Positions 47,100 through 57,853 of a stretch of 62,500 nt of DNA are shown here, in pieces. Position numbers and translations under genes: made by a program. Origin of the DNA: Neocallimastix lanati (nom. inval.). Taxonomy: Eukaryota; Neocallimastigomycota; Neocallimastigomycetes; Neocallimastigales; Neocallimastigaceae. Location of the stretch: the NCBI GenBank assembly GCA_016946835.1, contig JACVTC010000011.1, forward strand, positions 1,157,501-1,220,000. The letters are read 5' to 3'. Positions within the stretch are counted from its first letter, which is position 1; each line of letters opens with the position of its first letter. Below the pieces are notes generated by a model that saw only the letters and a list, made by a program, of their open reading frames with translations, was not told where the DNA came from and did not search any database.

Positions 47100-48405
47100 C
47101 ATCAATTTTTTCAACAGACTCTAAAATAGCATTAGCATTAGCACCACCAAAATCAAAAGAATTAATAGCAGCACGTAATAGAGTATTTATTTTTCCATTA
47201 AGTTTAACCATTGGTTCATTTTTATCAGCAACACGTATACCTAAATTATTAACATCAATTTTTGGATTTAATTTTTCAAAAGCAGCAGTTGGAACTAACT
47301 GCTTATTAAAAAGCATTAAGGAAGCTTTTAATAAACCAATAACACCACTCAAAAATTCACCATGTCCAACATTACCTTTGACAGTACCTACAGGAAGTGG
47401 TTTACTTCCTGGAGCACGAACAGCCTTACCAAAAACATTTCCAATAGATCTAGCTTCAATTGGATCACCAGTTGGAGTACCAGTACCATGAGCTTCAACA
47501 TAATCAATTGTATCTGCTTTAATATTACTTTTTTCACATACCTATTTCATTAATGCACATTGAGCATCAGAGGATGGCATTGTAATAGATAATGTCCGAC
47601 CATCTTCATTAGTACCACTACCAATTATATAAGCATAAATCTTATCATTATCTCTAACAACCTTTTCATAATCCTTAATTAAAAGCATACAAGCACCTTC
47701 AAGTCGAGCATAACCGTCAGCTTTTTCATCAAATGGTTTACATGAACCAGTCTTAGAAACCACTCTAAGTTGAGAAAAAGCAACATAACCACCGGGAGTT
47801 GGTAAGAAATTAGAACCTGCAACGAAGGCTTTATCGCAATCACCTACAGCAATAGCATTACAAGCCATGGATAAAGAAGACATTGATGCAGAACATGCAG
47901 TATTACTAGTAATTGATGGTCCATGTAAATCAAAAATGTATGAAATACGGTTAGAAAATATGGATGGTTCCAAACCAGTCATAGTATGAGCAGACATTTG
48001 TAAAGTGTTAACTAATTGATTACCACCGAAATCAATACCTGCGGAGCCAACAAAAACACCTGTTTGACTACCTTTTAATTCTTCTGGAGTAATATTAGCG
48101 TCTTCCATTGTTTCAACTGCAAGTTCGCATAACCATCGTTGTTCCGGAGTAATTTCAAGTGCTTCAGCTTGAGAAATAGAGAAATATTTATTATCAAAAT
48201 CATAAGCATTTGAAAGAAAACCACCATGCTTAGTTTGAATTGTACCTGGAATAGGTTCTTTACTATACCATTCATCACGATCCCATCGATCAGCTGGAAT
48301 TTCAGTTGTAACAACACGCTTAGTTACTAACATATTCCAAAAATCATCTTTAGTTAAAATATCACCTGGTAAACGACAACTAACACCAATAATAGCTATT
48401 TTTGG
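47100..48405 (-). other. Domain: ketosynthase (KS)
   Basis: Starts at PKIAIIGVSCRLPGD. The active-site Cys is in TACSAS (near 47897), the first catalytic His in EAHGTGT (near 47490) and the second in GNVGHGE (near 47368). All three catalytic residues are present, so the ancestral domain was active. The in-frame TAG at 47544-47542 lies just before the EAHGTGT block, between MK and VCEK. Confidence 0.88.
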
Positions 48406-48567
48406 TAATGGAAGATTAAGGTGGTCATCAATTAGAATATTTTTTAACATTGATGATTCTTTTGTTGGATTTTTACTATCTAAAATGACTTTCTGTGGTG
48501 ATGCTTTTAAAACTTGTGGAAATTCATTTGCTAAAACATGTAATAAAATATCCATCGCTTCTTCTTA

Positions 48568-49597
48568 AAGATTTTCAGATAATGAAGCAGAAAGAATGAA
48601 TTTTAATAATCCGTATGGTCTTGTACTTACCATAGCATTTAATCCTTCATCATATAATCTCTTTTGAATATTTAATAAAACATCTTTATCATCTATTCTA
48701 ATTGCTGTAATCGCTGAATTACTATCAATTAATTCAATCCCATTTTGTTTACAATGGCTTTTCCACCATGATATATTATTCTTTAATTTATCAATTATTT
48801 TTGAATCATGTCTTAAAATATCTAATGTTATACTTGAAATTGCTGCATTTAATGGAGAAATTTTATCATTTAAAATTTTTGAATCATCATCAAATTGTTT
48901 ACTTAATTTATTATTTAAGAGAATATATGAACCATTTGAACAAAGTGAATATTTTAATGAGCCAGTTATAATATCAACACCATCATGAATATTTGCATAT
49001 TCTAATGTACCCCTACCTCTCTTTCCAAGTACACCGAGAGCATGACTTTCATTTACCAATACAATACCTCCAAACTTTTTCGATACATTAATAAAATCAA
49101 CTAAATTTGAAATTTCACCAGTAGTTTTATATACACCTTCTACAACAATAGGTTTCTTATTATTTGACAATTCCTGATTAACTTTCGAAAGACAAGCTTC
49201 AAGATCAGAAGCATTACTATGTTTATAATAATAAATTGTTGAATTCGATAATTCAGCACTATTATGAATTGATAATTTTGCATTTTCATCAATAAAAATG
49301 GCATCACCTTTTCCAACAATCAATGGAATAATATATGAATTTCCATCTAAAATTGATTATAGAATTTATTATAGTAAAAAAATATATATATATATTATAT
49401 AATAAAAAGCAAATTATTATTAGTTATATTATTTAATAGAGAATTTTAATAATTTAAATTTTTTGAAATTTAATACAATAAATATAATATTGTATATTAT
49501 AATAAATATTATTTTATTTATTATTATTTATTAATATCCATTAATATTTATTAACATTCATTTTTATTAATATTTATTATTATTATTATTATTATTA

Positions 49598-49673
<76 letters not shown>

Positions 49674-50475
49674 ATTATTAATTATTATTATTATTAATTA
49701 TTAATTATTATTATTAATTATTATTATTATTATTATATTATTATTATTATTATTATTAATTATTATTATCATTATTATTAATTATTATTATTATTATTAT
49801 TATATTATTATTATTATATTATTATTATATTATTATTATATTATTATTATATTATTATTATTATTATATTATTATTATTATTATATTATTATTATTATAT
49901 TATTATTATTATTATTGTTATTGTCATTACTATTATATTGTTAAATTATGAGTTTATTATTGATTTACCAATATTATTTTAATTTGATAGTTTACCTCCT
50001 GAAAGAGTATAGCAACTTGGAAATTGATAAATAGCTTTTAAAATATTTTCGGTCTTTTCATGATATATAGTATTACCCTTAAAAATTCCACAACCAAATT
50101 CATTTATAACATTAAAAGTAGTTAATTTTAATTGTTTGTTTTGGTTTAAACCTAAGTAAGAATGAATAGATAAATCTATCAACTATAATTCCCAATAGTT
50201 ATTTTTTCATTAATAAATAATATTCCAAATTAATAAATTTAAAAAAAAAAATAATTGAAAAATGTTTAAGAATATTAATTATATCATTATAATTGTAAAT
50301 TATTATTTTCCCAACAGAAAATTATATGTTTATACCTTAGTAATAACATTATCTTTTTTTTGTGTAATAACTGCACCTGAGAATTTTAAATTCGTAATTT
50401 CTTCATTTTGTTCTACACTTTTTTGGGAATTCCAATAATCATTGGATTTTCTTTATCTAAAGTATAACTAAACAT
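48568..50475 (-). other. Domain: PLP-dependent alpha-oxoamine synthase (AOS)
   Basis: Begins in exons 1-2 with the family's HSYLGLN and FGCGIFKGNTIYHEKTENIL (compare the NYLGL and YGxGxxGxRxxxGxxxxHxxLE blocks of this family), then exon 3 gives LSGDGNSY, FIDENAKLSIH, VNESHALGVLGKRGRG and the pyridoxal-lysine region TGSLKYSLCSNGSYIL. AOS enzymes (5-aminolevulinate synthase, serine palmitoyltransferase, AONS) condense an amino acid with an acyl thioester and lose CO2. Fused to a PKS it could offload or start a chain with an amino acid. One single-base shift lies between the start codon and about 50436. Confidence 0.8.
49347..49995 (-). repeat. Intron 2 of the megasynthase, filled by an (ATT)n microsatellite
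   Basis: A 649-bp intron (donor GTAAACT, acceptor TTTTAG) of which about 49561-49925 is almost entirely (ATT)n/(TTA)n with occasional TTAATTA interruptions. The other introns recognised in this window are about 50-430 bp, so this one has been enlarged by repeat growth. Confidence 0.85.
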
Positions 50476-51216
50476 TTTATGGTATCTTTATGTATTTTTA
50501 ATTTAATTAAATTAACCAATTCCTGCTATATTTTTTTTTTTTGAAACATATATATAATTAAATTAGAACTTATTATTATTTTTAAAATATAAAAGCTATA
50601 TATTTAAATTTTTTTTTTTAAAAAAAAAAAAAAAGAAATTTAAAAAATGATACTTCAATATTGCGGTTGTCAATTTTCAATGTATTTAGTACTAAACTTT
50701 TTTTTTTTATTTTTTTTTTCTTTTATAATAATAATTAACATTACTTTTTTTATTTTTTAAGTATATTAACTAACTTATTATTTTAAAAAATTACTTTTCA
50801 TTATCTGAAAAAAAAAAGTATAATAAACCTTTTAAATAAGATAATATGATAGTTATTTTATTAATTTTTATACTAATAATCAATAATCAATAATAATATA
50901 AATTAATTAAAAGATTATTATAAAATAATTTTATGGAATAAATAAATATCTCTAAATATAATATGAAAAGATTTTATTTATTTTTATATTTATAATCAAT
51001 TTAAATATTAAATTAAAATTTTTATTTTTTATTTTCATTAATATGAGCAAATAGTATTAGGAATTCTTGTTTGTATGGTTTTTGGATTTTTTCTTCGTTT
51101 TTATTATTTTTTTTTTAATATTTTATTTTTTGTTTTAGCCTATAAAAGTTGCGTAAATATTATTAAAATTTAATCAATTGTACTTTTTTAATATTTATCA
51201 TTTTAAATTATTTATA
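50476..51216. other. Upstream of the megasynthase pseudogene
   Basis: AT-rich with poly-T tracts; no gene or promoter motif can be supported. Confidence 0.5.
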
Positions 51217-51221
51217 GGTAT

Positions 51222-51417
51222 TGTTAGAATATGTGAAATGTATGAAAAATAAGCTTCAAATGTATTGAAACACATTGTAATATAAATAATGTATAAGCCA
51301 CAATGTATTAATATAAAAGCATTTAATTTAGAATAATTAAGTGCTAGTAACTCTTTATCATAAAATATATTAATAAAATTGACATAATTATAAACCATAA
51401 ATTCATAACTCTTAACA
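51222..51417 (+). repeat. Left LTR of the non-autonomous element
   Basis: 196 bp, TGTTAGAATATG...CTCTTAACA, with canonical TG..CA ends. It differs from the right LTR by one visible base (CACATT versus CATATT). Confidence 0.93.
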
Positions 51418-51431
51418 GATTAAGAGTCTCA
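51418..51431 (+). other. Primer-binding site
   Basis: GATTAAGAGTCTCA, immediately adjacent to the left LTR. Its complement TGAGACTCTTAATC matches the anticodon arm of a tRNA-Lys(CUU) (loop CTCTTAA), the type of internal half-tRNA primer known for Drosophila copia. The same 14 bases occur at 20798 and, on the minus strand, at 57529-57516. Confidence 0.75.
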
Positions 51432-53028
51432 TCTGACTCTTAAAAAGATTCTTAGTAAAAGAATCTTTTGCCGGAAACAATATTACGTCAAAAAAAAAAA
51501 TATATATATAAAATAAAATAAAATAATTGAATTTTAAATTATGATAAAGGTTGCTCATTATGTCAATTTTTAAGATGACTAATAAAACTGATAACTGATC
51601 AAAATGATCAAGAAAGAAAATTGAAGAAACGCGCAAAATATAAAACTGTTGATAAAAGAAGTTATTTCAGGATAACTTTTGGCTATTAGTAATATCATTA
51701 CATGAAGGAATCTACTATGCGATGGACTATTTCCACCCCATGAATATATAAAACATATTATTTAAAGTATAGTTATTTTAACGCGTATTTATAAATATTA
51801 AACGCGTATATATAAATATAAACTACAATAATGGAGGAGTCTATATGTCAGAGACCTCATATAAAATAATTAATATATAATATCCCAAATATTTAAGGGA
51901 AACATAATAGAATGGTAATTCCTAGGGTACATTCTAACAATAATAATATTATTAAACCTAGCGTGAAATAGGTTTAAATAAAAAATATTATTTAATATAA
52001 TCATAATACAAACCTTCGTGATGAAAGGTATAATAAAATAATAAATATAACCATGAGTTATATAAAAATGGATGTTGTTTATCCATCTATAAACTATACT
52101 TATTTATTACAGAGTATTTAAAATTATTAAAATTTTATAATTAATACTTTAATGATGAGAAAATTCAAATATATAAAATCCTTTTTAGAAATTTGTATTT
52201 TAGGGGAAAGAAGGAAAAATAAAATACAAATTATAAAAATATAAAAGAAAATAAAAATATTAAAGTCACTTAACTGATTCTTTGAGCTAATTATTTGAGA
52301 ATAATATTTATCTTGAAATGAATAAAATAGCCTAATAGCGAAAATTAACAAAAATTAACCTTTAAGAAAGAATTAACTGAAATAGTGAATATTAATCAAT
52401 TATGAAACAATTTATATTATTACTAATAAGTTTAAATGACTAAAATAATATAATTAATTATAAATATAATCAATTTTAATACCCCAAGATTATGTTTTAT
52501 CAAGTACACCAATATATAATTAACAATTTATTTTAATAGTTATCGCTAAAACTACAAAGCGAAAATATAAAAAAATTAGCGCTAATCTATAAAGCGGATT
52601 ATAATTATTAGTGATATAAAACCCAATATATAAGAGGTATTCACACAAATTGAGATGGTATAATATCACCCTTCAAGAGAAAGATTTCCATCATATATAA
52701 ATGGTATATTTAAACCATATAATTATTTTATATTAAAGATGACATAGATTCATCTAATATTTATTAAAGGTGTAAAAATATTAAATATTTAGTTTTAGGG
52801 GGAAATTATTAGATTATAAATATATTTAAGAAATTATTTTAGCAATATTTAAATTAAATTAAATAATTAATATAACATAAAAAATATTTTATTCATGTAA
52901 AATGGTTAATTTAGGATAGAAATATATATAACAGTTTAATAATATCAAGTTAATAGTGTAAAATAGGATTATTTTATATACACATATTCACCAGTAAACC
53001 AATTTATTCATTATTGAATAACTAGGTT

Positions 53029-53038
53029 TAAGGGGGAA
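53029..53038 (+). other. Polypurine tract
   Basis: The purine run AAGGGGGAA directly abuts the TG of the right LTR, the normal site for plus-strand DNA priming. Confidence 0.8.
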
Positions 53039-53234
53039 TGTTAGAATATGTGAAATGTATGAAAAATAAGCTTCAAATGTATTGAAACATATTGTAATAT
53101 AAATAATGTATAAGCCACAATGTATTAATATAAAAGCATTTAATTTAGAATAATTAAGTGCTAGTAACTCTTTATCATAAAATATATTAATAAAATTGAC
53201 ATAATTATAAACCATAAATTCATAACTCTTAACA
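53039..53234 (+). repeat. Right LTR of the non-autonomous element
   Basis: 196 bp, the same TGTTAGAATATG...CTCTTAACA sequence as the left LTR, followed directly by the GGTAT target duplication. Confidence 0.93.
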
Positions 53235-53239
53235 GGTAT

Positions 53240-55047
53240 TTATATAATAAAAATATACTGCTAATTTGTATTTTAAGATTCTTCAATTATTAAAGATAAA
53301 ATATGAATATTTCAAAAAATAAAAAAAAATAATAATAATAAAATAAAAAATAAAAATTATTTAATAAAAAAATTGAAAAAATTAATATAATCTATTAAAA
53401 TATATGAATTATTTAATTATTAAAAAATTATTACAAGACTTTTTTAAATTAATAAAATAATTTTATTAATATTATAATTATCCATTAAATAATAATTTTA
53501 AAACAAAAAAAAATTATTTTTTTAATTATATTTATTACATAAAAATTTAATTTAATTTATAAAACTAAAATAAAAATGTTAAATATTAAACTTTAATCAT
53601 ATTAATTTTGAAAATAATTAAAATTTTATTTGTACTTTTTTCAATATAAAAAGGTTAAGATATTTCTGTTTATTATTTTTATTTTAAAAAGAAAAACAAT
53701 GCATAAAAAAATGAAAAGAGTTAAGGATTATAAATATTTTATTCAATATAGTTATGGTGTATAATTGATTTAGTTATTAAAATAAAATATTATTTTATTT
53801 ACAATATATATATTTTTTTAAATTGAATTATTCCATTTATTTATGGAATATTACATAATTAATTGAATATATAAACAAGAAAAATAATTAATTATAACAA
53901 AACTATTTATTTCAACATTCTATTATCTTATTTTTTTAAAAAAAAAAAAAAGAAAAAAAAATAATAAATAATATTATGTATAGTTTTAATAATAATAATT
54001 ATAATTTTTTTCTTAAAATTTCATATATTTTCAAATATACATTTATAAAGTAATATAATAAAAAAAAATTAATATCGAATTAAACTTTAGTATTTTTTTT
54101 ATTAAAAATTTCCCTTTTATATTGAAGACATATATTTAATTATTTAATAAATATTCAATGCTAAAAAATAAAATCATAGTACCAAAAATATTTTATATTG
54201 TATATTATTAAAATATAATTCTATATATTAACAAGTATATTATATAATATATTATAAATTTGATTATTTTTTTTTATTAATTAAAATTTTATTATTTTAA
54301 TCAAATTTAGTTTAATTTCTGTTAGATAAAATAAAATTTAAGGCTTTTATTTAATTATCTAAGAAAAATATTTAATAAAGAAAAAAAAATATTCATTGCA
54401 AAATTTTTAATACTTTATTAAATTCTTTTGAATATATATACACTAGTTATTATGATATAATTATCTCAAGATAAAATTTTTATTCTTTTTTATTCTTAAA
54501 TTATTTTTTATTTAAATATAATTATTTATACTTTAACTATTATATAATATATATATTATAAATTAGCTTATTGGTTATAAATAAAATTTTGTTAATTGAA
54601 TTAATCTAAATAATGTTTTTCATATAGTATAAATCATTGTAGAATTTGAATAGTACTAGTGGTATTAGTATTTATTTAAGTAGTACTGATATTAGCAGAG
54701 CATTTATATTAATAAAACATTTATATTACTATTAATAGTATTAATAGTATATATATATTAGTATAGAATTTGTATTATTATTTAATTTTAAAGTATTAAT
54801 AAACAAATCATAGATTTGAAAAATAATATAACAAGGATAATTTAATTATATATGATAATATTTGAATTATTAAATTTTCTGTAATAGGAAGACATGAATC
54901 ATAATTATAAAACTTTAATTTTATAATTTTGGTTATTATGTTGTTTTCACATGTGTCTAAAAGTCATAAAAATTAAAAAAAAAAAAAAATAGTACAAAAA
55001 CTTTTGGATTTATTATTCCCTAAAATATTATTGAGCATAAAAATATT
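53240..55047. other. AT-rich intergenic DNA
   Basis: No coding sequence. A short TATTAGTA-rich stretch lies around 54648-54765. Nothing else can be supported. Confidence 0.6.
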
Positions 55048-55205
55048 ACATCTATTTATATATTAATAAATTTTATAATATTTATTGAGTCTAAAATTTT
55101 TATATTTCAAAATATATTTAATAAAGTTTTTTTGAGTGAATTTTTTTTATGGAATTTTTTTAAAAAATTTTTTTAATCAATTTTTTAAATATTAAATAAT
55201 TACAT
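55048..55205 (+). repeat. Left 158-bp direct repeat flanking the truncated copia element
   Basis: Matches 57853-58010 over its whole length with only a few differences in T/A runs and one A/G change. It starts ACATCTATTTATATATT and ends ATAATTACAT, exactly where the copia pol sequence stops. Confidence 0.9.
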
Positions 55206-56361
55206 GTGGCAATCTGTTGTGTATATAATTTGCTGTGGATACAGCATCTTCCCAAAATTTATGGTTTAACTTTGCATCATTAAGCATGGCACCACCATTA
55301 GATATTAATGTCCCATGAAGTCTTTCCACCCTACCATTTTGTTGTGGATTATGAGCAATAGTATGCTCATGTATTATTCCTGTTCTTTCGTAGAATTCGT
55401 TGAAATTATTGTTAAAGAATTCTGTACCGTTATCAGTTTTAATATATTTAATATTACAATTATCAAATAAGTTTTTGATTTGATTGTACCATATAATAAA
55501 GGTTTTAAATGTATCACTTTTTCTCTTTATGAAGAGGACCCAACTATATCTTGAATAATCGTCAAGAATAGATAAAAAATACTTATTCCCGTAAATAGAA
55601 TAATCGGGAACGAACACTAAGTCCATATGAATAAGTTCAAATGGTTTTGTCATATGGTTGGTGGATGGTTTATAGGGGAGGTTTTTTAATTTTGAACAAG
55701 AACAAATTTTGCATTTGTGTTTTATATATATTTTATTTAATCTATCTTTAATAGAGTCAATATTAAAATGACCCATTCTTCTATGCCATAAATCCATATT
55801 AGAATCGTTTATAGCATTTTGTATATTATAACATACAACATTATTTGAATTATTATTTATATTATTTTTTCTAGTTAGTATTTTGTAAACTTTTGAATTG
55901 TTAGCGTATGATGTATAAATTCGTTTTCCATTATCATTATATAAGATGGCACAGTTTTTATTATCATACTTATTTTTACAAAATACAGTTTTATAATTAT
56001 CTTTACTTAAATGATCTATAAAAATTAGACTTCTTTTAAAGGATGGCACATATATAACATCATTCAAAATAATTTTATGATTGTTAATTAAACCAATATA
56101 ATTACCAATACTTTTGGATTTCACCATTCCTCCATTAGCAAAATATATATTTATATGAAAATCACTTGTATTCACTAAATTATTTTCATCATGGGTCATG
56201 TGGTATGACGCCCCAGAATCTAATGTCCATAAAGTAATGTTGTTGTTATTTTTATTAATTTTATTTTCTTTGTTATTATTACATTTTTTATACTTGGCAG
56301 TATAATAACTTAAGCTCTGCCTAGTATATTGTTTTAATGAAAATTTTTGATATTGTTTTTA
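55192..56361 (-). pseudogene. pol: Copia pol fragment: protease and integrase
   Basis: The frame opens after a TAA at 56361-56359, overlaps the end of gag by about 25 bases, and reads a short Asn/Lys spacer, then the aspartic protease motif LWTLDSGASYHM (near 56230-56195). The GAG-pre-integrase block DLWHRRMGHFN and its Cys residues (KCKICSCSKL) follow. The integrase core shows the DDE residues in SILDDYSRYSW, KTDNGTEF and NGRVERLHGTL. It stops at NRLPHVII, where the integrase normally continues into the rest of pol, so the element cannot complete reverse transcription by itself. Confidence 0.88.
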
Positions 56362-57392
56362 TTTTTTGGGATTCTTGTTGTTACGCAGTTGGATTGACTT
56401 TCCTCCCTTTCATCATTATAGTCCATATTTAAGGCATTACTGTATATATCTACATACCTTTCAGATTCTTCTTCTTGCTCATTAACTTCTACGTTATCTG
56501 CATGTTGTTGGTGTTTCATTTTCTTCTCTTTGTAGTGTCTTTTACTATATTTATCGTACACTACACCTCCATGAATTCTTCCATTCTTGAGGCACTCACG
56601 TGATATATGGCCAAATCCGCCACAATTGTGGCACTTTATATTTTTCCTATTTTTCTTGCTAAGATTTCTATTTTGTTTATATCTTTTGACACTTTCTATT
56701 GTTTTTGTTTCACTACTAAATGCTTTTGTTTTCTCTTGCTTAATTATTAAGCTATTTAAGAACTTTATCTTTGGAATTGATGTTTTTAACATATCGCAAC
56801 ATTTATTCCAATCATTTTGAAAACCTAACATATTTGTTAATTGGGTAATGTCTGATGGAAGAGCATTATATAAATAGTTGAATTTTCTTTCATCACTGAC
56901 TTTATCACCTATTTCTTCTAATTTATTAAATGTGACTTCCATGTTGGCTATGAATATTCCTATGTCTGAAGATTTATCATAGGTCATATTCTCTAATTTT
57001 TCATTTAGTTGTAATTTCATTTCTTCTTTACCTTTAGTAAAAGTCTTTTTCAATAACTCCCATATTTCATATGCGGAACTGTTTTTGAAGTCAATACTTA
57101 ACTTTATTTCATTTTCTAAATTCATACTGATGTATCTTTTTGCTTTGCTGTCACCAACTATCATATTTTTCGTGACTGATTTATGATAGTATATCTCAGT
57201 TCCTCTAATTTTAATTCCCTTTGAAGATTCAAAATTTTCTGAGTTTTTCGAGATCTTCTTCATGTTGTTTTCGTAGATATATTGATCTAATTCATTGGCT
57301 GTTAATATTAGATCCATATCTGATGCCCAAAGAGGATAGGTTTCGACAGTGAGTTTTTTGTTGCTTAAAATATTAAATGATCTATCTTCCAT
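56334..57392 (-). CDS. gag: Copia gag polyprotein
   Basis: 352 codons. The N-terminus MEDRSFNILSNKKLTVETYPLWASDMDLIL is the typical copia gag start with the conserved Trp, followed by the helical UBN2-type gag core (for example SSAYEIWELLKKTF and LNEKLENMTYDKSSDIGIFI). A zinc knuckle CHNCGGFGHISREC (CX2CX4HX4C) lies near residue 250. It packages the element's RNA in virus-like particles. The frame ends at TAA 56336-56334, two codons after a possible slippery heptamer, while pol lies in the -1 frame. Confidence 0.88.
   Translation of the reverse strand: MEDRSFNILSNKKLTVETYPLWASDMDLILTANELDQYIYENNMKKISKNSENFESSKGIKIRGTEIYYHKSVTKNMIVGDSKAKRYISMNLENEIKLSIDFKNSSAYEIWELLKKTFTKGKEEMKLQLNEKLENMTYDKSSDIGIFIANMEVTFNKLEEIGDKVSDERKFNYLYNALPSDITQLTNMLGFQNDWNKCCDMLKTSIPKIKFLNSLIIKQEKTKAFSSETKTIESVKRYKQNRNLSKKNRKNIKCHNCGGFGHISRECLKNGRIHGGVVYDKYSKRHYKEKKMKHQQHADNVEVNEQEEESERYVDIYSNALNMDYNDEREESQSNCVTTRIPKNKNNIKNFH
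56340..56346 (-). promoter_or_regulatory. Possible -1 frameshift site between gag and pol
   Basis: On the minus strand the gag-frame codons AAA AAT TTT contain A-AAT-TTT, which fits the X-XXY-YYZ slippery pattern. A -1 slip leads directly into the pol frame, and the gag stop follows two codons later. In DNA this AT-rich such heptamers also arise by chance, and a one-base loss would look the same. Confidence 0.4.
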
Positions 57393-57529
57393 TATTGAAT
57401 AACTAAGATTTAATTAAAATAAATTTCGGAATCTTGAAATTTCAATTTACTTTTATTTTTTTTTATTGTTGGAATATAAATTATTATTGATGTTTATAAA
57501 CTAACTAGAGCTAACTGAGACTCTTAATC

Positions 57530-57853
57530 TTTTAAATATATGTTATTAAATTTTAGTTTTTGATATGTGATCACTTTATTTATTTTTTTATAATTTTATT
57601 ATTATTTTAATAACTATATATTTTTAGTAATATTTTTATTATAGGATTAATTATCATAATCCTTAAATGAATATACATTAATAAAAATTAATTTAACTAT
57701 ATTAGTTATAATTGTAAATATATGATGTACATCATTAATACGCCTCATAATATTTTATATTATACAAAATAATGAAAAACATATTTAATTTAATAAATAA
57801 GTAAATCTTAATTATACAAGACTTAATTAAAATATTAAACTTTATTTTTAACA
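57530..57853 (-). repeat. 5' LTR of the truncated copia element
   Basis: Begins TGTTAAAAAT at 57853 and ends ATATATTTAAAA just before the primer site GATTAAGAGTCTCA. The expected CA end appears mutated to AA; the decayed copia relic at 7323 has the same ...ATATATTTAACA end with CA intact, which identifies the boundary. Confidence 0.6.

Larger units (their letters stand above)
40021..50475 (-). pseudogene. PKS-like megasynthase pseudogene: AOS-KS-AT-DH-ER-KR-ECH-HMGS
   Basis: Three exons on the minus strand: 50475-50336, 50182-49996 and 49346-40021; the introns are GT..AG. Eight enzyme domains follow each other over about 10 kb. The frame is broken by stops at 48567-48565 (TAA), 47544-47542 (TAG), 45473-45471 (TAA), 44798-44796 (TAA) and 41983-41981 (TAA), and by single-base shifts near 50436-50475, 46673, 45490, 43150, 41015 and 40690. 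Protein similarity resumes directly after each break, so the decay is recent or the assembly is faulty. Iterative PKSs build reduced polyketides on a carrier protein. Here no carrier-protein (GxDSL-like) motif is visible, which is odd. The N-terminal oxoamine synthase and the C-terminal hydratase/HMG-CoA-synthase pair are unusual in one fungal chain. The genes on either side offer no biosynthetic partners. Confidence 0.88.
51222..53234 (+). mobile_element. Complete non-autonomous copia-type LTR element with GGTAT target duplication
   Basis: A 2,013-bp element flanked by GGTAT on both sides (51217-51221 and 53235-53239). It has identical-length 196-bp LTRs, a primer-binding site directly after the left LTR and a polypurine tract AAGGGGGAA directly before the right LTR. 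The 1,621-bp internal region shows no gag or pol: only short shadow frames. The structure is that of a non-autonomous LTR element that would depend on proteins of a related copia element. The near-identical LTRs indicate a recent insertion. Confidence 0.92.
55192..57853 (-). mobile_element. Ty1/copia retrotransposon, 5'-complete and truncated within integrase
   Basis: On the minus strand: an LTR from 57853 (TGTTAAAAATAAAG) to 57530, primer site 57529-57516, gag 57392-56334, then protease and integrase in the next frame down to 55192. Reverse transcriptase, RNase H and the 3' LTR are missing. The coding sequence ends at the edge of a 158-bp direct repeat whose other copy lies just outside the 5' LTR. 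Confidence 0.85.

Noticed and set aside
21422-50475. TAA/TAG reassigned to glutamine as a nuclear genetic-code change
   Set aside because: SMG1, the GYF gene, the CENATAC-type gene and the isochorismatase-like gene all use CAA for Gln and end at TAA, with no internal TAA or TAG. The stops are confined to genes that also carry frameshifts.
40021-50475. Separate small genes for each open block of the megasynthase
   Set aside because: Conserved motifs run across the gaps in the same order as in one polypeptide, and most gaps are single stops or one-base shifts without splice signals.
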